Part shown: positions 1 to 9,716 of the stretch, one piece after another | How the letters are laid out: each line of letters opens with the position of its first letter | Position numbering within the stretch: position 1 is the stretch's first letter | Translations under genes and position numbers: made by a program | NCBI RefSeq assembly: GCF_012641475.1 | Contig: NZ_JABAIL010000004.1 | Coordinates: forward strand, 248,001 to 312,000 | Source: Flammeovirga agarivorans | GTDB taxonomy: Bacteria > Bacteroidota > Bacteroidia > Cytophagales > Flammeovirgaceae | DNA: 64,000 nucleotides | Reading direction: 5' to 3' | The notes under the pieces: generated by a model | What the model was told of the DNA's origin: nothing | Database searches by the model: none | What the model saw: only the letters and a program-made list of their open reading frames with translations

Positions 1-55
1 TAGTAATACAAAGAACAAAAATAATAACTTCTTGAAAAAAGTAGCTAATAAAAAA

Positions 56-79
56 AGCCACCTTATATAATAGGTAGCT
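56..79 (-). terminator. Terminator of the alpha-carbonic anhydrase gene
   Basis: An 8-bp stem (56-63 with 72-79, 8-nt loop) lies just past the stop codon at 107. Read on the minus strand the stem pairs fully with one G-U wobble and is followed by a run of T. Read on the plus strand the same position is a C-A mismatch, so the hairpin is built for minus-strand transcripts. Confidence 0.7.
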
Positions 80-106
80 TTTCTTAATGACAATATAATG
101 TTGTGA

Positions 107-895
107 TTAAATATGTTTCGCCGTCACTAAAAGGTCTTCTTTTTCAACATGTCTACCTTTTAGATCTTGGATATGTCTGGCATTATTGCCTTCCAATTTA
201 TTTAAGAACTGAATTTGATCAGCACTAGCTTCAAAAATAACTTGGTTAATATGCCAAGAAACGGTCTCTGTATATGGAGGAGTTGTTAACGAACCATTGT
301 AATGATAATAATGCTTCATTTCCTCACATCCATATTTACCAAATAAGTCTTCCAATCTCACTTCCTGATCAGTAACATTGGCAATACCATTCTCATCTTT
401 AGGAATCTTGTTGATGAACTCATTGATAAATGGATTTTCTTTACCCATTTTGAATAGTACACCAATTACTAAATAATGAGGCTTTTCTGATTGATCATGA
501 TCCAACACATTTACCATATGTAATTCCATTGGATAAGTGATACCATCAATTTGATGTTCTGAGGGAGTGTGGAAGTGTAATTGTTTGAAATTGTATTTTA
601 CATCATCAAAATATAATTGAGATGTACTATCAAAATCTAATTGTACAGTATGTCCTTTATTTTCAACGGCATTACAATGTGCTTCAATATTTAATTTTGA
701 ATGGATCACATCGTCAACTTTCCCTGTTAAAATATTAATTGGAGATTGAATGTCACCAAATTCTCCATTAGGTACTGCATAAGGAGTTTCTGATATAGCC
801 ACATGGTCATCATGTTCTTTTACGGACTGTTTTGTATTTTCACAAGATATAAGTAATGCACAGAAAATACTTAGTTGTAGTAAAATTTGTTTCAT
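107..895 (-). CDS. Alpha-class carbonic anhydrase, lipoprotein
   Basis: Interconverts CO2 and bicarbonate outside the cytoplasm. The N terminus is a lipoprotein signal ending in LLISC, so Cys18 is probably lipidated and the enzyme is membrane anchored. Family motifs are intact: QSPINI near residue 50-56, the zinc ligands in LHFHTPSEH (His107, His109) and ELHMV (His126), and the C-terminal SLTTPPYTE segment. At 262 residues it is normal for a bacterial alpha-CA. It stands alone with its own terminator and is divergent from aspartate kinase. A gamma-class relative is encoded at 31984. Identification is firm; the cell-surface versus periplasmic side is not determined. Confidence 0.93.
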   Translation of the reverse strand: MKQILLQLSIFCALLISCENTKQSVKEHDDHVAISETPYAVPNGEFGDIQSPINILTGKVDDVIHSKLNIEAHCNAVENKGHTVQLDFDSTSQLYFDDVKYNFKQLHFHTPSEHQIDGITYPMELHMVNVLDHDQSEKPHYLVIGVLFKMGKENPFINEFINKIPKDENGIANVTDQEVRLEDLFGKYGCEEMKHYYHYNGSLTTPPYTETVSWHINQVIFEASADQIQFLNKLEGNNARHIQDLKGRHVEKEDLLVTAKHI

Positions 896-1126
896 AACTA
901 TGAGAGAATAATATTGACTTGCTTTGAAATGAAATAATGAGAACGCAAGGTCAAAAAATAATTAGTTGTTATAGATGATGAAGAATAGATAGAATAAGTA
1001 ATTATTGTCACCTTCCAAAATTAAGATATTTTATTAAAAAAACATAGACTTTGTTATTTCTCATAACTAGCGTTGTTTTATTTATAACATCATGTGTTAT
1101 TTGGGTATTTATTGTCTTTTTTTTTC

Positions 1127-1154
1127 TTGATCGATCTTGAGACAATCATATTTG
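1127..1154 (+). promoter_or_regulatory. Likely promoter of aspartate kinase
   Basis: CATATTTG (1147-1154) matches the Bacteroidota -7 consensus TAnnTTTG at all but the first base, and TTG (1127-1129) lies 17 bases upstream as a -33 element. The resulting leader is only about 30 nt, so there is no room for a lysine riboswitch. Confidence 0.5.
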
Positions 1155-1191
1155 TACTATCAAAAATTAAACACAAAAAATTTCTAGTGCG

Positions 1192-2517
1192 ATGTTAGTT
1201 TATAAGTTCGGTGGTACTTCAGTTGGTTCAGCAGAAAATATGATACAGGTAAGCAACCTAATCGTAGGTGGCGAGTCTAAAATCGTTGTTTTATCAGCAG
1301 TTTCAGGTACAACAAACTCTTTAGTAGGTATTTGTGATGCATATTTTGCAGGTGATAAGCAATTAGCTGAAAAATTAGTTGAAGATTTCCGTCCGAAATA
1401 CGATAAACATATTTTTGAACTACTTCAAGAACAATCTTCAAGAGATCAAGCAAATGATTTAATGGAAGAAAAATATGCTTTACTAAAGTCATTTAGCGTT
1501 GAAGGATTCTCAGAAATAGAAGAAAGACAAATTCATGCACAGGGAGAGTTGATCTCAACAAAGTTAATGCAGTTGTATTTAGAAGAGCAAGGAGTAAATT
1601 CTGCTTTAATCCCAGCATTAGACTTTATGCGTACAGAAAATGGAGAGCCATTGTACGATGAGATCGAGAAAAGATTAGCAGAAGTTTTAGCTCAACATAA
1701 AGGTGTAGATTTATTTATCACACAAGGATATATCTGTACAAACGAATTTGAGCAAGTAGATAACCTTAAGAGAGGAGGTAGTGATTACACAGCATCAATT
1801 ATTGGAGCTTGTGCTAATGCTAAAGAGGTTCAAATCTGGACGGATATCGATGGTATGCACAACAACGACCCTCGTTTTGTTGAAGGAACCAAAGCTGTTG
1901 AGTGTTTAACATACGATGAGGCAGCCGAGTTAGCTTACTTTGGTGCAAAAATTCTACACCCACTTACAGTATTACCAGCGAAGAAGAAAAATATTCCTGT
2001 TCGTTTAAAAAATACAATGCAACCTGAAGCATTAGGTACTGTAATTGGACCAAATTGCGATACAAGCTTACCTGTAAAATCTATTGCAGCTAAGAATGGT
2101 ATTGTTGCTATTAAGATTAGATCTTCTAGAATGTTAATGGCCTATGGTTTCTTGAAAAATGTATTCCAAATCTTTGAAGATTATCAAACACCAATTGATA
2201 TGATTACTACTTCAGAGGTTGCCGTATCATTAACTATTGATAAAACAGACAATCTTCAATCAATCTTAGCTGACTTAAGAGAATTGGGTCAAGTTGAGGT
2301 AGACGAAGATCAGTCAATCGTTTGTGTTGTTGGTCAAGGATTAATTGAAGATTCAACAATTGTTTCTAGAGTGACAACAGCATTAAATTCATTAAAAGTT
2401 CGTATGATTTCATACGGCGGTAGTGCAAATAATATCTCTATTTTAATTCCTTCGGAAAATAAAAATGAGGCATTAAACCTACTTCATTCAGAATTATATA
2501 CTACTTCTTTGGTTTAA
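1192..2517 (+). CDS. lysC: Aspartate kinase, monofunctional
   Basis: Phosphorylates L-aspartate, the first step to lysine, threonine, methionine and diaminopimelate. The sequence opens with the nucleotide-binding KFGGTSVG motif, followed by RGGSDYTAS and the DIDGMHNNDPR segment of the amino-acid kinase fold. About 145 C-terminal residues (from SLPVKSIAAKNG) form the tandem ACT regulatory region. At 441 residues and without a homoserine dehydrogenase domain it resembles monofunctional LysC-type kinases, which are usually feedback-inhibited by lysine (family knowledge). The ATG is at the very start of the conserved fold, so the start is secure. It is monocistronic, closed by a strong hairpin. 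The exact isozyme symbol is less sure than the function. Confidence 0.93.
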   Translation: MLVYKFGGTSVGSAENMIQVSNLIVGGESKIVVLSAVSGTTNSLVGICDAYFAGDKQLAEKLVEDFRPKYDKHIFELLQEQSSRDQANDLMEEKYALLKSFSVEGFSEIEERQIHAQGELISTKLMQLYLEEQGVNSALIPALDFMRTENGEPLYDEIEKRLAEVLAQHKGVDLFITQGYICTNEFEQVDNLKRGGSDYTASIIGACANAKEVQIWTDIDGMHNNDPRFVEGTKAVECLTYDEAAELAYFGAKILHPLTVLPAKKKNIPVRLKNTMQPEALGTVIGPNCDTSLPVKSIAAKNGIVAIKIRSSRMLMAYGFLKNVFQIFEDYQTPIDMITTSEVAVSLTIDKTDNLQSILADLRELGQVEVDEDQSIVCVVGQGLIEDSTIVSRVTTALNSLKVRMISYGGSANNISILIPSENKNEALNLLHSELYTTSLV

Positions 2518-2554
2518 GAATAACTAGAAGGATTATTTATATTTCAATTTAAAG

Positions 2555-2587
2555 TGCTCTAACTATTGCGGTTAGAGCATTTTTTTT
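2555..2587 (+). terminator. Terminator of aspartate kinase
   Basis: Perfect 9-bp stem TGCTCTAAC/GTTAGAGCA (2555-2563 with 2571-2579) followed by eight T residues. Confidence 0.88.
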
Positions 2588-2721
2588 GCTAATTTTTATG
2601 TAATTACATCAGATATTCTCAACTTTGTTCATCCTATGATGTGATGATTCATTGTTACTCGTAATATAAAATCTTTCATTTCCTTTAAAGTCGTAAATAA
2701 ATAACTGTAGTGTATTCCTAA

Positions 2722-4047
2722 ATGAAGATTAGCAGCATATATAAATGTGTAGCCATAATACTATGTACTTTATGTAGTAGTGGGGACATATATGCTCAAA
2801 TAAATCAGCAATTAGCCCATTACTATAAAAGGAGAGCGAAGAAATATTTGGTCAAGAGCCCTAAACTTTATGAATATTTCTCTATTGATCAAAGGGGAAT
2901 TATAGTTTATGCTTCACCTGCTCATAGAAAACAAAATAGAGCGGAGTTCTATGTCCGATGGGATGAATTATCCACATTAAAAGATGTTTTTGAATATTCC
3001 GATAGAAGTTACCAATATCAAGTGTATTGTAATAAAGGAGTGAAGCCCTTTACTCCAGATGTGATTCAATCCGTTCAAATATTGAAAAGCATGACGACTT
3101 TTACTCCTTCGTCTATCATGAAACCCTTATCAGGAATTCGTGTTGCCATTGACCCTGGACATATTGCGGAGGACATGAAAATGGCTAAAGTAGAGGGGAG
3201 GTTTGTCGATATGAAATTGAAAGATGGTACTCATATTCAATTAAAAGAAGGAGACTTAACATTAACCACAGCCTATATCCTAAAAGATAGTCTTGAAAAG
3301 TATGGGGCAAAAGTCTTTTTAACTAGAGAAACAGCTGGAAATTCAGGAGCCTCAAAAGAATCATATAATTTATGGAAAAAGAGACACCTGCAAGGGAAGC
3401 TACACCAACATAAGCTTACTAAAAAAGAGATGATGCACATCTTGTATCATACTCCAGAATCTAGAATTTATAGACAGTATTACTTGCAAGATGATTTAGA
3501 AGTAAGAGCACAAAAAATAAATTACTTCAAACCTGATGTAACAGTAGTATTACATTACAATGCTGATGAATTAAATGTCGGTTGGAATAAACCATCAAAA
3601 AGGAACTTTAGTATGAGCTTTATTCCGGGTTCCTTTCTTTCTAAAGAGTTGGCAACAAAAAGAGACCGATATGATTTCCTACGTATCTTGATAAGCGACT
3701 ATACTAAAAACTCTTATTACCTAAGTAAGTTTGTTATGGAACAGTTTGAAGATTACCTAGATGTTCCTGCTGTAGATCCTACTACTGAACCTAGATACCT
3801 TAAAAATGTAGCATTACCATTAGGAAATGGAATCTATGCAAGAAATTTAAGATTGTGTAGACTTTTAAATTCACCAATGTGTTATGGTGAACCGTTATTA
3901 CAAGACAACGAAAAGGAGCTAAGAGCATTAAATGATAATGATAGAAAAAATGGAAACATTTCACCAAGAGTAATAGAAGTAGCTAATAGTTATTTTTATG
4001 GAATCTTGAATTATGTCAATTATATAAAAAGCCAGCATACCCCTTAA
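2722..4047 (+). CDS. N-acetylmuramoyl-L-alanine amidase-like exported protein
   Basis: Probably a zinc amidase that cleaves the lactyl-amide bond between MurNAc and the stem peptide of peptidoglycan. After a signal peptide (about 25 residues, ending near IYAQ) and an N-terminal region of about 110 residues, an Amidase_3-type fold starts at GIRVAIDPGH. Candidate zinc ligands are His147 (DPGH), Glu176 (EGDLTL) and His278 (LHYNAD). A long insertion of about 70 residues sits between the second and third ligand regions, which makes the domain larger than in AmiC-type enzymes. The gene is flanked by single-gene units, so context adds little. Family assignment is good; activity is inferred from the preserved ligands. 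Confidence 0.78.
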   Translation: MKISSIYKCVAIILCTLCSSGDIYAQINQQLAHYYKRRAKKYLVKSPKLYEYFSIDQRGIIVYASPAHRKQNRAEFYVRWDELSTLKDVFEYSDRSYQYQVYCNKGVKPFTPDVIQSVQILKSMTTFTPSSIMKPLSGIRVAIDPGHIAEDMKMAKVEGRFVDMKLKDGTHIQLKEGDLTLTTAYILKDSLEKYGAKVFLTRETAGNSGASKESYNLWKKRHLQGKLHQHKLTKKEMMHILYHTPESRIYRQYYLQDDLEVRAQKINYFKPDVTVVLHYNADELNVGWNKPSKRNFSMSFIPGSFLSKELATKRDRYDFLRILISDYTKNSYYLSKFVMEQFEDYLDVPAVDPTTEPRYLKNVALPLGNGIYARNLRLCRLLNSPMCYGEPLLQDNEKELRALNDNDRKNGNISPRVIEVANSYFYGILNYVNYIKSQHTP

Positions 4048-4262
4048 ATGTACCAATAGAAGCTATTTTAAGCTATAAAATTCCAAAGAAGTTAAACTAT
4101 ATTACACGTAGCAGAATTTTAGTTGGTAGTATTGGTATATCACAAAATATTATTATAAATTGCCCACAAATTAAATAGTGGATGCTGTCTATGCTAAATA
4201 ATCGACCAGCATACATAAATACCAATTCCATATTTTTTTAAAACACCACATTATAGCATAAA

Positions 4263-4739
4263 ATGAAAAAGGCTGCATTAAGGTTGGACCATACCGATAG
4301 AAGAATACTGGATATTCTTCAGAAACAAGCAAAAATCACTAACGCTCAATTGTCTAAAGAAATCGACCTTTCACCTGCTCCAACATTAGAAAGAGTAAAG
4401 AAACTCGAGAATTCCGGTATCATTGAAAGCTATCATGCTAAATTGAATACTAAGGCTTTAGGCTTGGGAGTAACGACGTTTGTAAATGTGAAAATTGAAA
4501 AACATAATCAAGAAAATCATACATCGTTTTTAAGACAAGTGGATCAAATTCCAGAAGTGATTGAATGCCATCACGTAACAGGGAATAGTCACTATCTTTT
4601 AAAAGTGATTACAACTGATATTGAAGAATATCAAAGAGTACTGTTGAATAAGTTAAGTGAGATCAAAGAAGTTGATGATTTACAATCAATGATTGTTTTA
4701 TCGTCTCCAAAAGATGCTCATACTATTCCAGTTCCTTAG
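4263..4739 (+). CDS. Lrp/AsnC family transcriptional regulator
   Basis: A small DNA-binding regulator of 158 residues, the usual family length. The N-terminal winged helix-turn-helix (LDHTDRRILDILQ ... ITNAQLSKEIDLSPAPTLERVKKLE, about residues 7-50) is followed by the RAM/AsnC ligand-binding domain (about 65-145), which in this family binds amino acids and builds octamers. It has its own terminator and no obvious partner gene; divergence from an amino-acid operon, often seen with this family, is absent. The effector is unknown. Confidence 0.92.
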   Translation: MKKAALRLDHTDRRILDILQKQAKITNAQLSKEIDLSPAPTLERVKKLENSGIIESYHAKLNTKALGLGVTTFVNVKIEKHNQENHTSFLRQVDQIPEVIECHHVTGNSHYLLKVITTDIEEYQRVLLNKLSEIKEVDDLQSMIVLSSPKDAHTIPVP

Positions 4740-4754
4740 AGAACAACAATTAAT

Positions 4755-4797
4755 AATACAGTGCTATCTAAGAATAAATAATAGCACTGTATTATTT
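4755..4797 (+). terminator. Terminator of the Lrp/AsnC gene
   Basis: Perfect 13-bp inverted repeat (4755-4767 with 4781-4793) followed by a short T-rich tail (ATTTT). Confidence 0.75.
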
Positions 4798-4849
4798 TCC
4801 CAATTCAATACTTACATTCAAACTAAGTTCATTTCATCGATATTATTTA

Positions 4850-6424
4850 ATGAAAAAAACAAATCTATTAGCAGCTTTAACCTTTGCGTTTACTTCTATG
4901 AATGCACAGGATATTAAGCTTGAATCAAATGCAGAGGATGTACAGAAGTACATGAACACCATTACCCAAGAAGAATTGAAAGGACATTTATCAATTCTTG
5001 CTTCAGACGAGTACGAAGGTAGAGAAACGGGTGAGCGAGGTCAGAAAATGGCTGCAGATTACATTGCAAAACATTTTATGAATAAAGGATTGGTTGGTCC
5101 TGTAAAAGACAATCCAAATCCTTATTTTCAGCAGTTTGATTTATATAATCAGAAGTATACCAACTTTACCATTTCAGCAAATGGTAAATCAGCAAAATTA
5201 TTCGATGATATCTTCCCATATGGTAATTTTACATTTAAAGAGGACGTTGAATTAATTTTTGTTGGATTTGGAGATTCAACAAAAACATTTGATGATTATG
5301 CAGGAGTAGATGTAAAAGGAAAGGGGGTAATCTTCTTCCAAGATTCACCAGATGAATATGGTCCAGAAGCAAAAGTGAACGGATTAAGAAGAAAAGCAAA
5401 ATATGCAGCTGAGAAAGGTGCAGCCTTTGCAATTATTCTTCCTGAATCGGATGAGAAATTTAATACACAAACTAGTCGTTATGCTAGTTACTTAAAGAAA
5501 GGTAGATTAACGTTTAATAAACCTCAAAAATCTAATGAGCAAAATAGCTTTGGTTTAGTATTAGGTAAGCCTTCTACATTTATGGAAGTGTTAGGACTTG
5601 ATGAGTCTAAATTTAATAAAGCTATTGCAAAATCTCTTAAGAAGCAGGAGTCTCCTAAGCATACTACATTTAAAGTATCTATCGATGCGGAATTTTCTAC
5701 AATGAGGGTTCCAACTGAAAATGTTTTAGGTTTTATGGAAGGTACTGATCTAAAGGATGAGGTATTAGTTGTTACTTCACACTATGATCATGTAGGTATT
5801 ATTGATGGAAAAATTCATAATGGTGCCGATGATGATGGTTCTGGTACAACTGGTGTATTAGAAATTGTAGATGCTTTTGCTCAAGCCAAGAAAGATGGTA
5901 AAGGTCCTCGTAGATCTATTCTATTTATGACTGTAACAGGTGAAGAGAAAGGTTTGTTAGGATCAGAATACTATTCGGAGCACCCAATTTTCCCAATGGA
6001 AAAAACAATTGCAGATTTAAACGTAGATATGATTGGTAGAGGAGATGATGCTCATAAAGATCAGCCTAACTTCGTTTATGTGATTGGTTCTGATATGTTG
6101 TCCTCAGATTTACATAGCATTCATACACAAGTATCTCAAACTTATAAATCGGATTTAGCTTTAGATTATACTTATAATGAGAAGAACGATCCAAATAGAT
6201 ATTACTATAGATCTGATCATTATAACTTTGCTAAGCATGGTGTTCCTGTAATCTTCTATTTTAATGGTACTCATGAAGATTATCATCAACCGACAGATAC
6301 AGTAGATAAAATCGCTTTTGGGCCAATGCAAAATAGAGCTCAATTGATTTTTGCCACAGCATGGGAATTAGCGAATAGAGATAAAGCTCCTGTTGTTGAC
6401 AAAGAAGACAATGGAAGTAAATAA
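4850..6424 (+). CDS. M28 family metallopeptidase (aminopeptidase), exported
   Basis: A secreted or periplasmic zinc aminopeptidase. It has a signal peptide (residues 1-19, ending MNAQ), a protease-associated-like insert region (about 115-200) and then the M28 catalytic core. The two-zinc ligands are visible in order: SHYDHVG (His near 309), NGADDDGSG (Asp), EEKGLLGSEYY (the Glu-Glu general base and ligand), NVDMIGRGDD (Asp) and HEDYHQPTDT (C-terminal His). At 524 residues it is typical of Bacteroidota M28 peptidases. It probably cleaves peptides from extracellular protein; the preferred residue cannot be read from sequence. It is a single-gene unit sharing a bidirectional terminator with the convergent OstA-like gene. 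Confidence 0.92.
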   Translation: MKKTNLLAALTFAFTSMNAQDIKLESNAEDVQKYMNTITQEELKGHLSILASDEYEGRETGERGQKMAADYIAKHFMNKGLVGPVKDNPNPYFQQFDLYNQKYTNFTISANGKSAKLFDDIFPYGNFTFKEDVELIFVGFGDSTKTFDDYAGVDVKGKGVIFFQDSPDEYGPEAKVNGLRRKAKYAAEKGAAFAIILPESDEKFNTQTSRYASYLKKGRLTFNKPQKSNEQNSFGLVLGKPSTFMEVLGLDESKFNKAIAKSLKKQESPKHTTFKVSIDAEFSTMRVPTENVLGFMEGTDLKDEVLVVTSHYDHVGIIDGKIHNGADDDGSGTTGVLEIVDAFAQAKKDGKGPRRSILFMTVTGEEKGLLGSEYYSEHPIFPMEKTIADLNVDMIGRGDDAHKDQPNFVYVIGSDMLSSDLHSIHTQVSQTYKSDLALDYTYNEKNDPNRYYYRSDHYNFAKHGVPVIFYFNGTHEDYHQPTDTVDKIAFGPMQNRAQLIFATAWELANRDKAPVVDKEDNGSK

Positions 6425-6440
6425 TATTAATTTCCAATAA

Positions 6441-6480
6441 AAGAAAGGCCTACATTCAATTATGAATGTAGGCCTTTCTT
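6441..6480. terminator. Bidirectional terminator between M28 peptidase and OstA-like gene
   Basis: Perfect 18-bp inverted repeat (6441-6458 with 6463-6480) with a 4-nt loop, A-rich before and T-rich after, lying between two convergent genes. Confidence 0.88.
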
Positions 6481-6501
6481 TTATATATCTATGGAAGAAG
6501 G

Positions 6502-8196
6502 TTAATCTTCATTTTTTGCTTCCGCTTGTCCTGACGATGGTCTTTTTGGACGATCCTTAAAAAGAGGTTCTCCCTTGTAATTCTTGTTTAGAACTTGTGA
6601 TCCATCCCAAAGGATTTTAATCTCACTTTGTCCAATAACAGGGTCTCTTGGCATATTATCAGGTAAGTCTCTTCTAGTACGAACTCTGGTTAGCAATTCA
6701 GATTTTGGTGGAATCTCATCAAATCTATTTTTAAAACCAGGTAGATACTTATCAGGGCCTTGAATTTTACTTGGAGGTAATACTGTTGAATTTGCTTTAG
6801 CATTGTACTCAATATTTTCCACCTCATTACCAACTTCAAAATAGATCGTCATACTTGGGCATGAAGATTTATTTAAGGCATAAATGTTCTTCTTATCGTC
6901 TGTTAGTTGGAAGAATCGAGTCATACCATTACCCTTTACATCTACTTTGTTTAGCTGATTCTCTTCAAAGTGTGCAATGATTTTTTTACCCTTCACTTGG
7001 TTAAAGTTTTGGATAGTATCTTCAGAGATAATAAAACCGTTGCGATTCAAGTATAATCTTTCAACACCTTTAGAAGTGATATCTGTTCTGATGGTTTCGC
7101 CTGTCATTTGAGACTTCTGAGCCCAGATACGAGGATCATCATAGAAATAAATCATTGAGTCGTTATAGTAGTAGACTAATGAATCACACCTTGATTTCAT
7201 GTCCTTGTTCCACATAGCTACATTATGATACGCATAAAGAGTATTTTCTTTGGTAGTCGTATCATTAATAGAGTGGAGAGTATCAGCCGCTAGGTAATAC
7301 ATATCCATCCAATTACCATTGATTGGTTTACTCATTAATGCGTTTCCATAGGCAAAAGTAGAACTATCTTCTCTTACAACATAGTCGGCGTAAATCATGG
7401 CTGTATCGAGCTTACTGTAGAAAATCACATTGCCAATAGCCGTTGAATTACCAGAATTTTTATCTGTATCAACTTTGTCGCCAATTAAAATGTATTTTTC
7501 ATTTTCAACAACAGCAGATCCCTCGAAATGTACCTTACCACTTTCAGTGTTATATGTACCTGCATTCGCCTCTACATCACCATCTTTACTTTCAATTCTT
7601 GTTCTAGTATTGAAAATGGCAATTTTAGTATCTCTATCGTAAATCAATTTCTCCGTAACCAGGTGTTGTACTTTGACAGTATCATCCATTACAACATCTT
7701 TTACGAAAATTAATTCTTTCTTTTTCAAGTAACCTTCAATAGAAGTAAGTACCATTGTTTCTTGAGTAACAGTACCACCTGTAAGGTATTTGGCATCTTT
7801 AGTAGTTGTATTGTAATAAAGTTTGTCAGTAACTAATACTACATCTTCGTCAATTAATTTAACGATTTTACCTGTGATGATTACTTGACCGTTGCGTTTG
7901 TCGTAATCCATTTTGTCACCAGTAATTTTTGTCTTTTTATCGATGACGATAACATTACCAGTAGCGATTACTCTTTCAGTTTTGATTTCTTGTCTTGCCT
8001 CGTCACAATAAATTGTGGTGGTCTTCTGATCTAATTTTACCCTCTTTGTTGGTGAACTGTAGAATACTCTCCATCCAGATATACCTTTAGATCTAGCAGC
8101 ACTAATTCTAACTTTATCTTGATTTTGAGCATTGACATTGATGGACATTACCATCGTGAGAAATACAATTAGACCTAAAAAAAATTTTTTCTTCAT
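6502..8196 (-). CDS. OstA/LptA-like protein, LPS transport candidate
   Basis: An exported protein (signal peptide ending near VNAQ) made largely of repeated OstA/LptA-type beta strands. Recurrent units such as ERVIATGNVIVIDKKTKITGDKMDYDKRNGQ and similar strands run from about residue 60 to 400, the signature of the periplasmic bridge that carries lipopolysaccharide to the outer membrane. At 564 residues it is about three times the length of E. coli LptA, as is usual for the OstA-like proteins of Bacteroidota, with a charged, proline-rich C terminus. No other lpt gene is adjacent. Function is inferred from the fold family. Confidence 0.8.
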   Translation of the reverse strand: MKKKFFLGLIVFLTMVMSINVNAQNQDKVRISAARSKGISGWRVFYSSPTKRVKLDQKTTTIYCDEARQEIKTERVIATGNVIVIDKKTKITGDKMDYDKRNGQVIITGKIVKLIDEDVVLVTDKLYYNTTTKDAKYLTGGTVTQETMVLTSIEGYLKKKELIFVKDVVMDDTVKVQHLVTEKLIYDRDTKIAIFNTRTRIESKDGDVEANAGTYNTESGKVHFEGSAVVENEKYILIGDKVDTDKNSGNSTAIGNVIFYSKLDTAMIYADYVVREDSSTFAYGNALMSKPINGNWMDMYYLAADTLHSINDTTTKENTLYAYHNVAMWNKDMKSRCDSLVYYYNDSMIYFYDDPRIWAQKSQMTGETIRTDITSKGVERLYLNRNGFIISEDTIQNFNQVKGKKIIAHFEENQLNKVDVKGNGMTRFFQLTDDKKNIYALNKSSCPSMTIYFEVGNEVENIEYNAKANSTVLPPSKIQGPDKYLPGFKNRFDEIPPKSELLTRVRTRRDLPDNMPRDPVIGQSEIKILWDGSQVLNKNYKGEPLFKDRPKRPSSGQAEAKNED

Positions 8197-8364
8197 TATC
8201 TTTTAACTACTTAAGAGATCGAGCAATTTTTTTAATTTTGCTAGCTTGCAAATTTATCCTTGTTAAACCAATTTTCCATGAATATTATGAATTACCATTG
8301 AAATATTTATGAATTCATATGATTTTCAAGGTTAAACTTTCATGAATATTTAAACTTGACACAC

Positions 8365-9708
8365 ATGTATGACAATCAAAATAATTTATCTGTCCAATTT
8401 TTAACTTTTATTAAAAACAAAGGGTTGAGAAAATCAGATAGAATTCTTCTTGCATTTAGTGGTGGCGTTGATTCTGTTGCACTATGTCTTTTATTCGTGA
8501 AACATGGTTATAATGTTACGCTGGCTCATATGAACTTTAACCTTAGAGGGGAAGAAAGTAATGAAGATGAGGAGTTTGTGCGTGAATTTGCGAAAAAGAA
8601 GAAAGTAAATATTCACATAAAGAATGTTAATACCTCAAAGCTAGTTCAAGAAAGTAATCAGTCAACACAAATGATTGCTAGAGATATTCGATATACTTGG
8701 TTTGATGAATTAAAAAAGGAAGAAGGTTTCGATTACATAGCTACGGCACATCATAAATCTGATAGTGTTGAAACGGTATTATTTAATTTAATAAAAGGAA
8801 CAGGCATTGAAGGATTACATGGGATTAAATTTCAGAATAGAGATGTGATCAGACCTTTACTATTTGCGTCAAAGACTGAATTGAAAGAATTTGTGCAATT
8901 TTCAAAGGAAGGTTGGAGAGAAGATAGCTCAAATAGTATTAATAAATACGCCAGGAATTTAATTCGTAATAAGATTATTCCTTTGATGTCAGAAATTAAT
9001 CCACAGGTAGAAAAGGCAATAGCGAATACATCACATAAAATAAGTCAAATAGAAAATGTGTTTCTTAAGAAGGTAGAAGGAATCAAGAAATACAATTGGG
9101 AGGTTACTCAAGATGAAATATATATCAACTATCGTCAATATTTTAATAAAGATGATGCCTTAATTATTCTATTCTACCAATTAAAAGAATATCATTTTGA
9201 TTGGGTGACGGTAGTGAATATCTATGAGAAACATTCCAAGGCAGGGCTGACTTTTTATAATAATGATAGTTCATATGTTTTGATGACAACTACTGATCAA
9301 TTGATATTAAGAAAGGTCACAGTGAATCATTCTTCAAATAAATTAGAAATTAATAATGAAGGGAGATATACCATTGCTTCTACCTCTATTGATGTTAAAG
9401 TTGTAGAAGTTGTAGCTTTAACGGATCTATCTGAAAATTCAATATATATCCAAGAAGAGTTCTTTCCACTAATTCTGAGAAATGTAGAAGATGGAGATAG
9501 AATTAAACCCTTTGGAATGAAAGGAAAATCAAAAACGGTGAAAGATTTACTACAAGATGAGGGAGTACCAGCTTATTTAAGAGATAACGTTTTTGTAATA
9601 CAAGCTAATTCAGGTGAAGTATTATCAGTAGTTGGATATAGAAATTCCGAAAAGTTGAGAATTAAAAAATTTCCTGCAAAACTATTTGAGATCACTTTAA
9701 AATCGTAG
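8365..9708 (+). CDS. tilS: tRNA(Ile)-lysidine synthase
   Basis: Converts C34 of the CAU-anticodon isoleucine tRNA to lysidine using ATP and lysine, switching both codon reading and charging from Met to Ile. The PP-loop FSGGVDSVALCLLF lies near residues 27-40, followed by the N-type ATPase body (YIATAHHKSDSVETVLFNLIKG, GIEGLHGI ... RPLL). The C-terminal TilS domain (from about 360: FPLILRNVEDGDRIKPFGMKGKSKTVKDLLQDE) is complete. I chose the ATG at 8365; an in-frame TTG at 8356 would add only three residues. It is followed after 8 bases by the cNMP-domain gene, so the two are probably cotranscribed. Confidence 0.93.
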   Translation: MYDNQNNLSVQFLTFIKNKGLRKSDRILLAFSGGVDSVALCLLFVKHGYNVTLAHMNFNLRGEESNEDEEFVREFAKKKKVNIHIKNVNTSKLVQESNQSTQMIARDIRYTWFDELKKEEGFDYIATAHHKSDSVETVLFNLIKGTGIEGLHGIKFQNRDVIRPLLFASKTELKEFVQFSKEGWREDSSNSINKYARNLIRNKIIPLMSEINPQVEKAIANTSHKISQIENVFLKKVEGIKKYNWEVTQDEIYINYRQYFNKDDALIILFYQLKEYHFDWVTVVNIYEKHSKAGLTFYNNDSSYVLMTTTDQLILRKVTVNHSSNKLEINNEGRYTIASTSIDVKVVEVVALTDLSENSIYIQEEFFPLILRNVEDGDRIKPFGMKGKSKTVKDLLQDEGVPAYLRDNVFVIQANSGEVLSVVGYRNSEKLRIKKFPAKLFEITLKS

Positions 9709-9716
9709 ATTTGGTT

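Noticed and set aside
896-1191. Lysine riboswitch ahead of aspartate kinase
   Set aside because: The promoter candidate leaves a leader of only about 30 nt and no conserved lysine-box pattern is seen.
4031-4214. Direct repeat CCAGCATAC flanking the gap before the Lrp gene
   Set aside because: Only nine bases, with no terminal inverted repeats or transposase; not evidence for an insertion.
4693-4917. 74-residue plus-strand frame across the end of the Lrp gene
   Set aside because: It reads through the Lrp gene end, its terminator hairpin and the start of the M28 gene in another frame; no protein-like pattern.
8276-8352. Repeated CATGAATATT motifs upstream of tilS
   Set aside because: Two copies in AT-rich DNA, without regular spacing or similarity elsewhere; likely chance.
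8356-8364. TTG start for tilS
   Set aside because: An ATG three codons later gives the normal N terminus, and TTG starts are rare in this phylum. Same reasoning for TTG at 9711 versus ATG at 9717.
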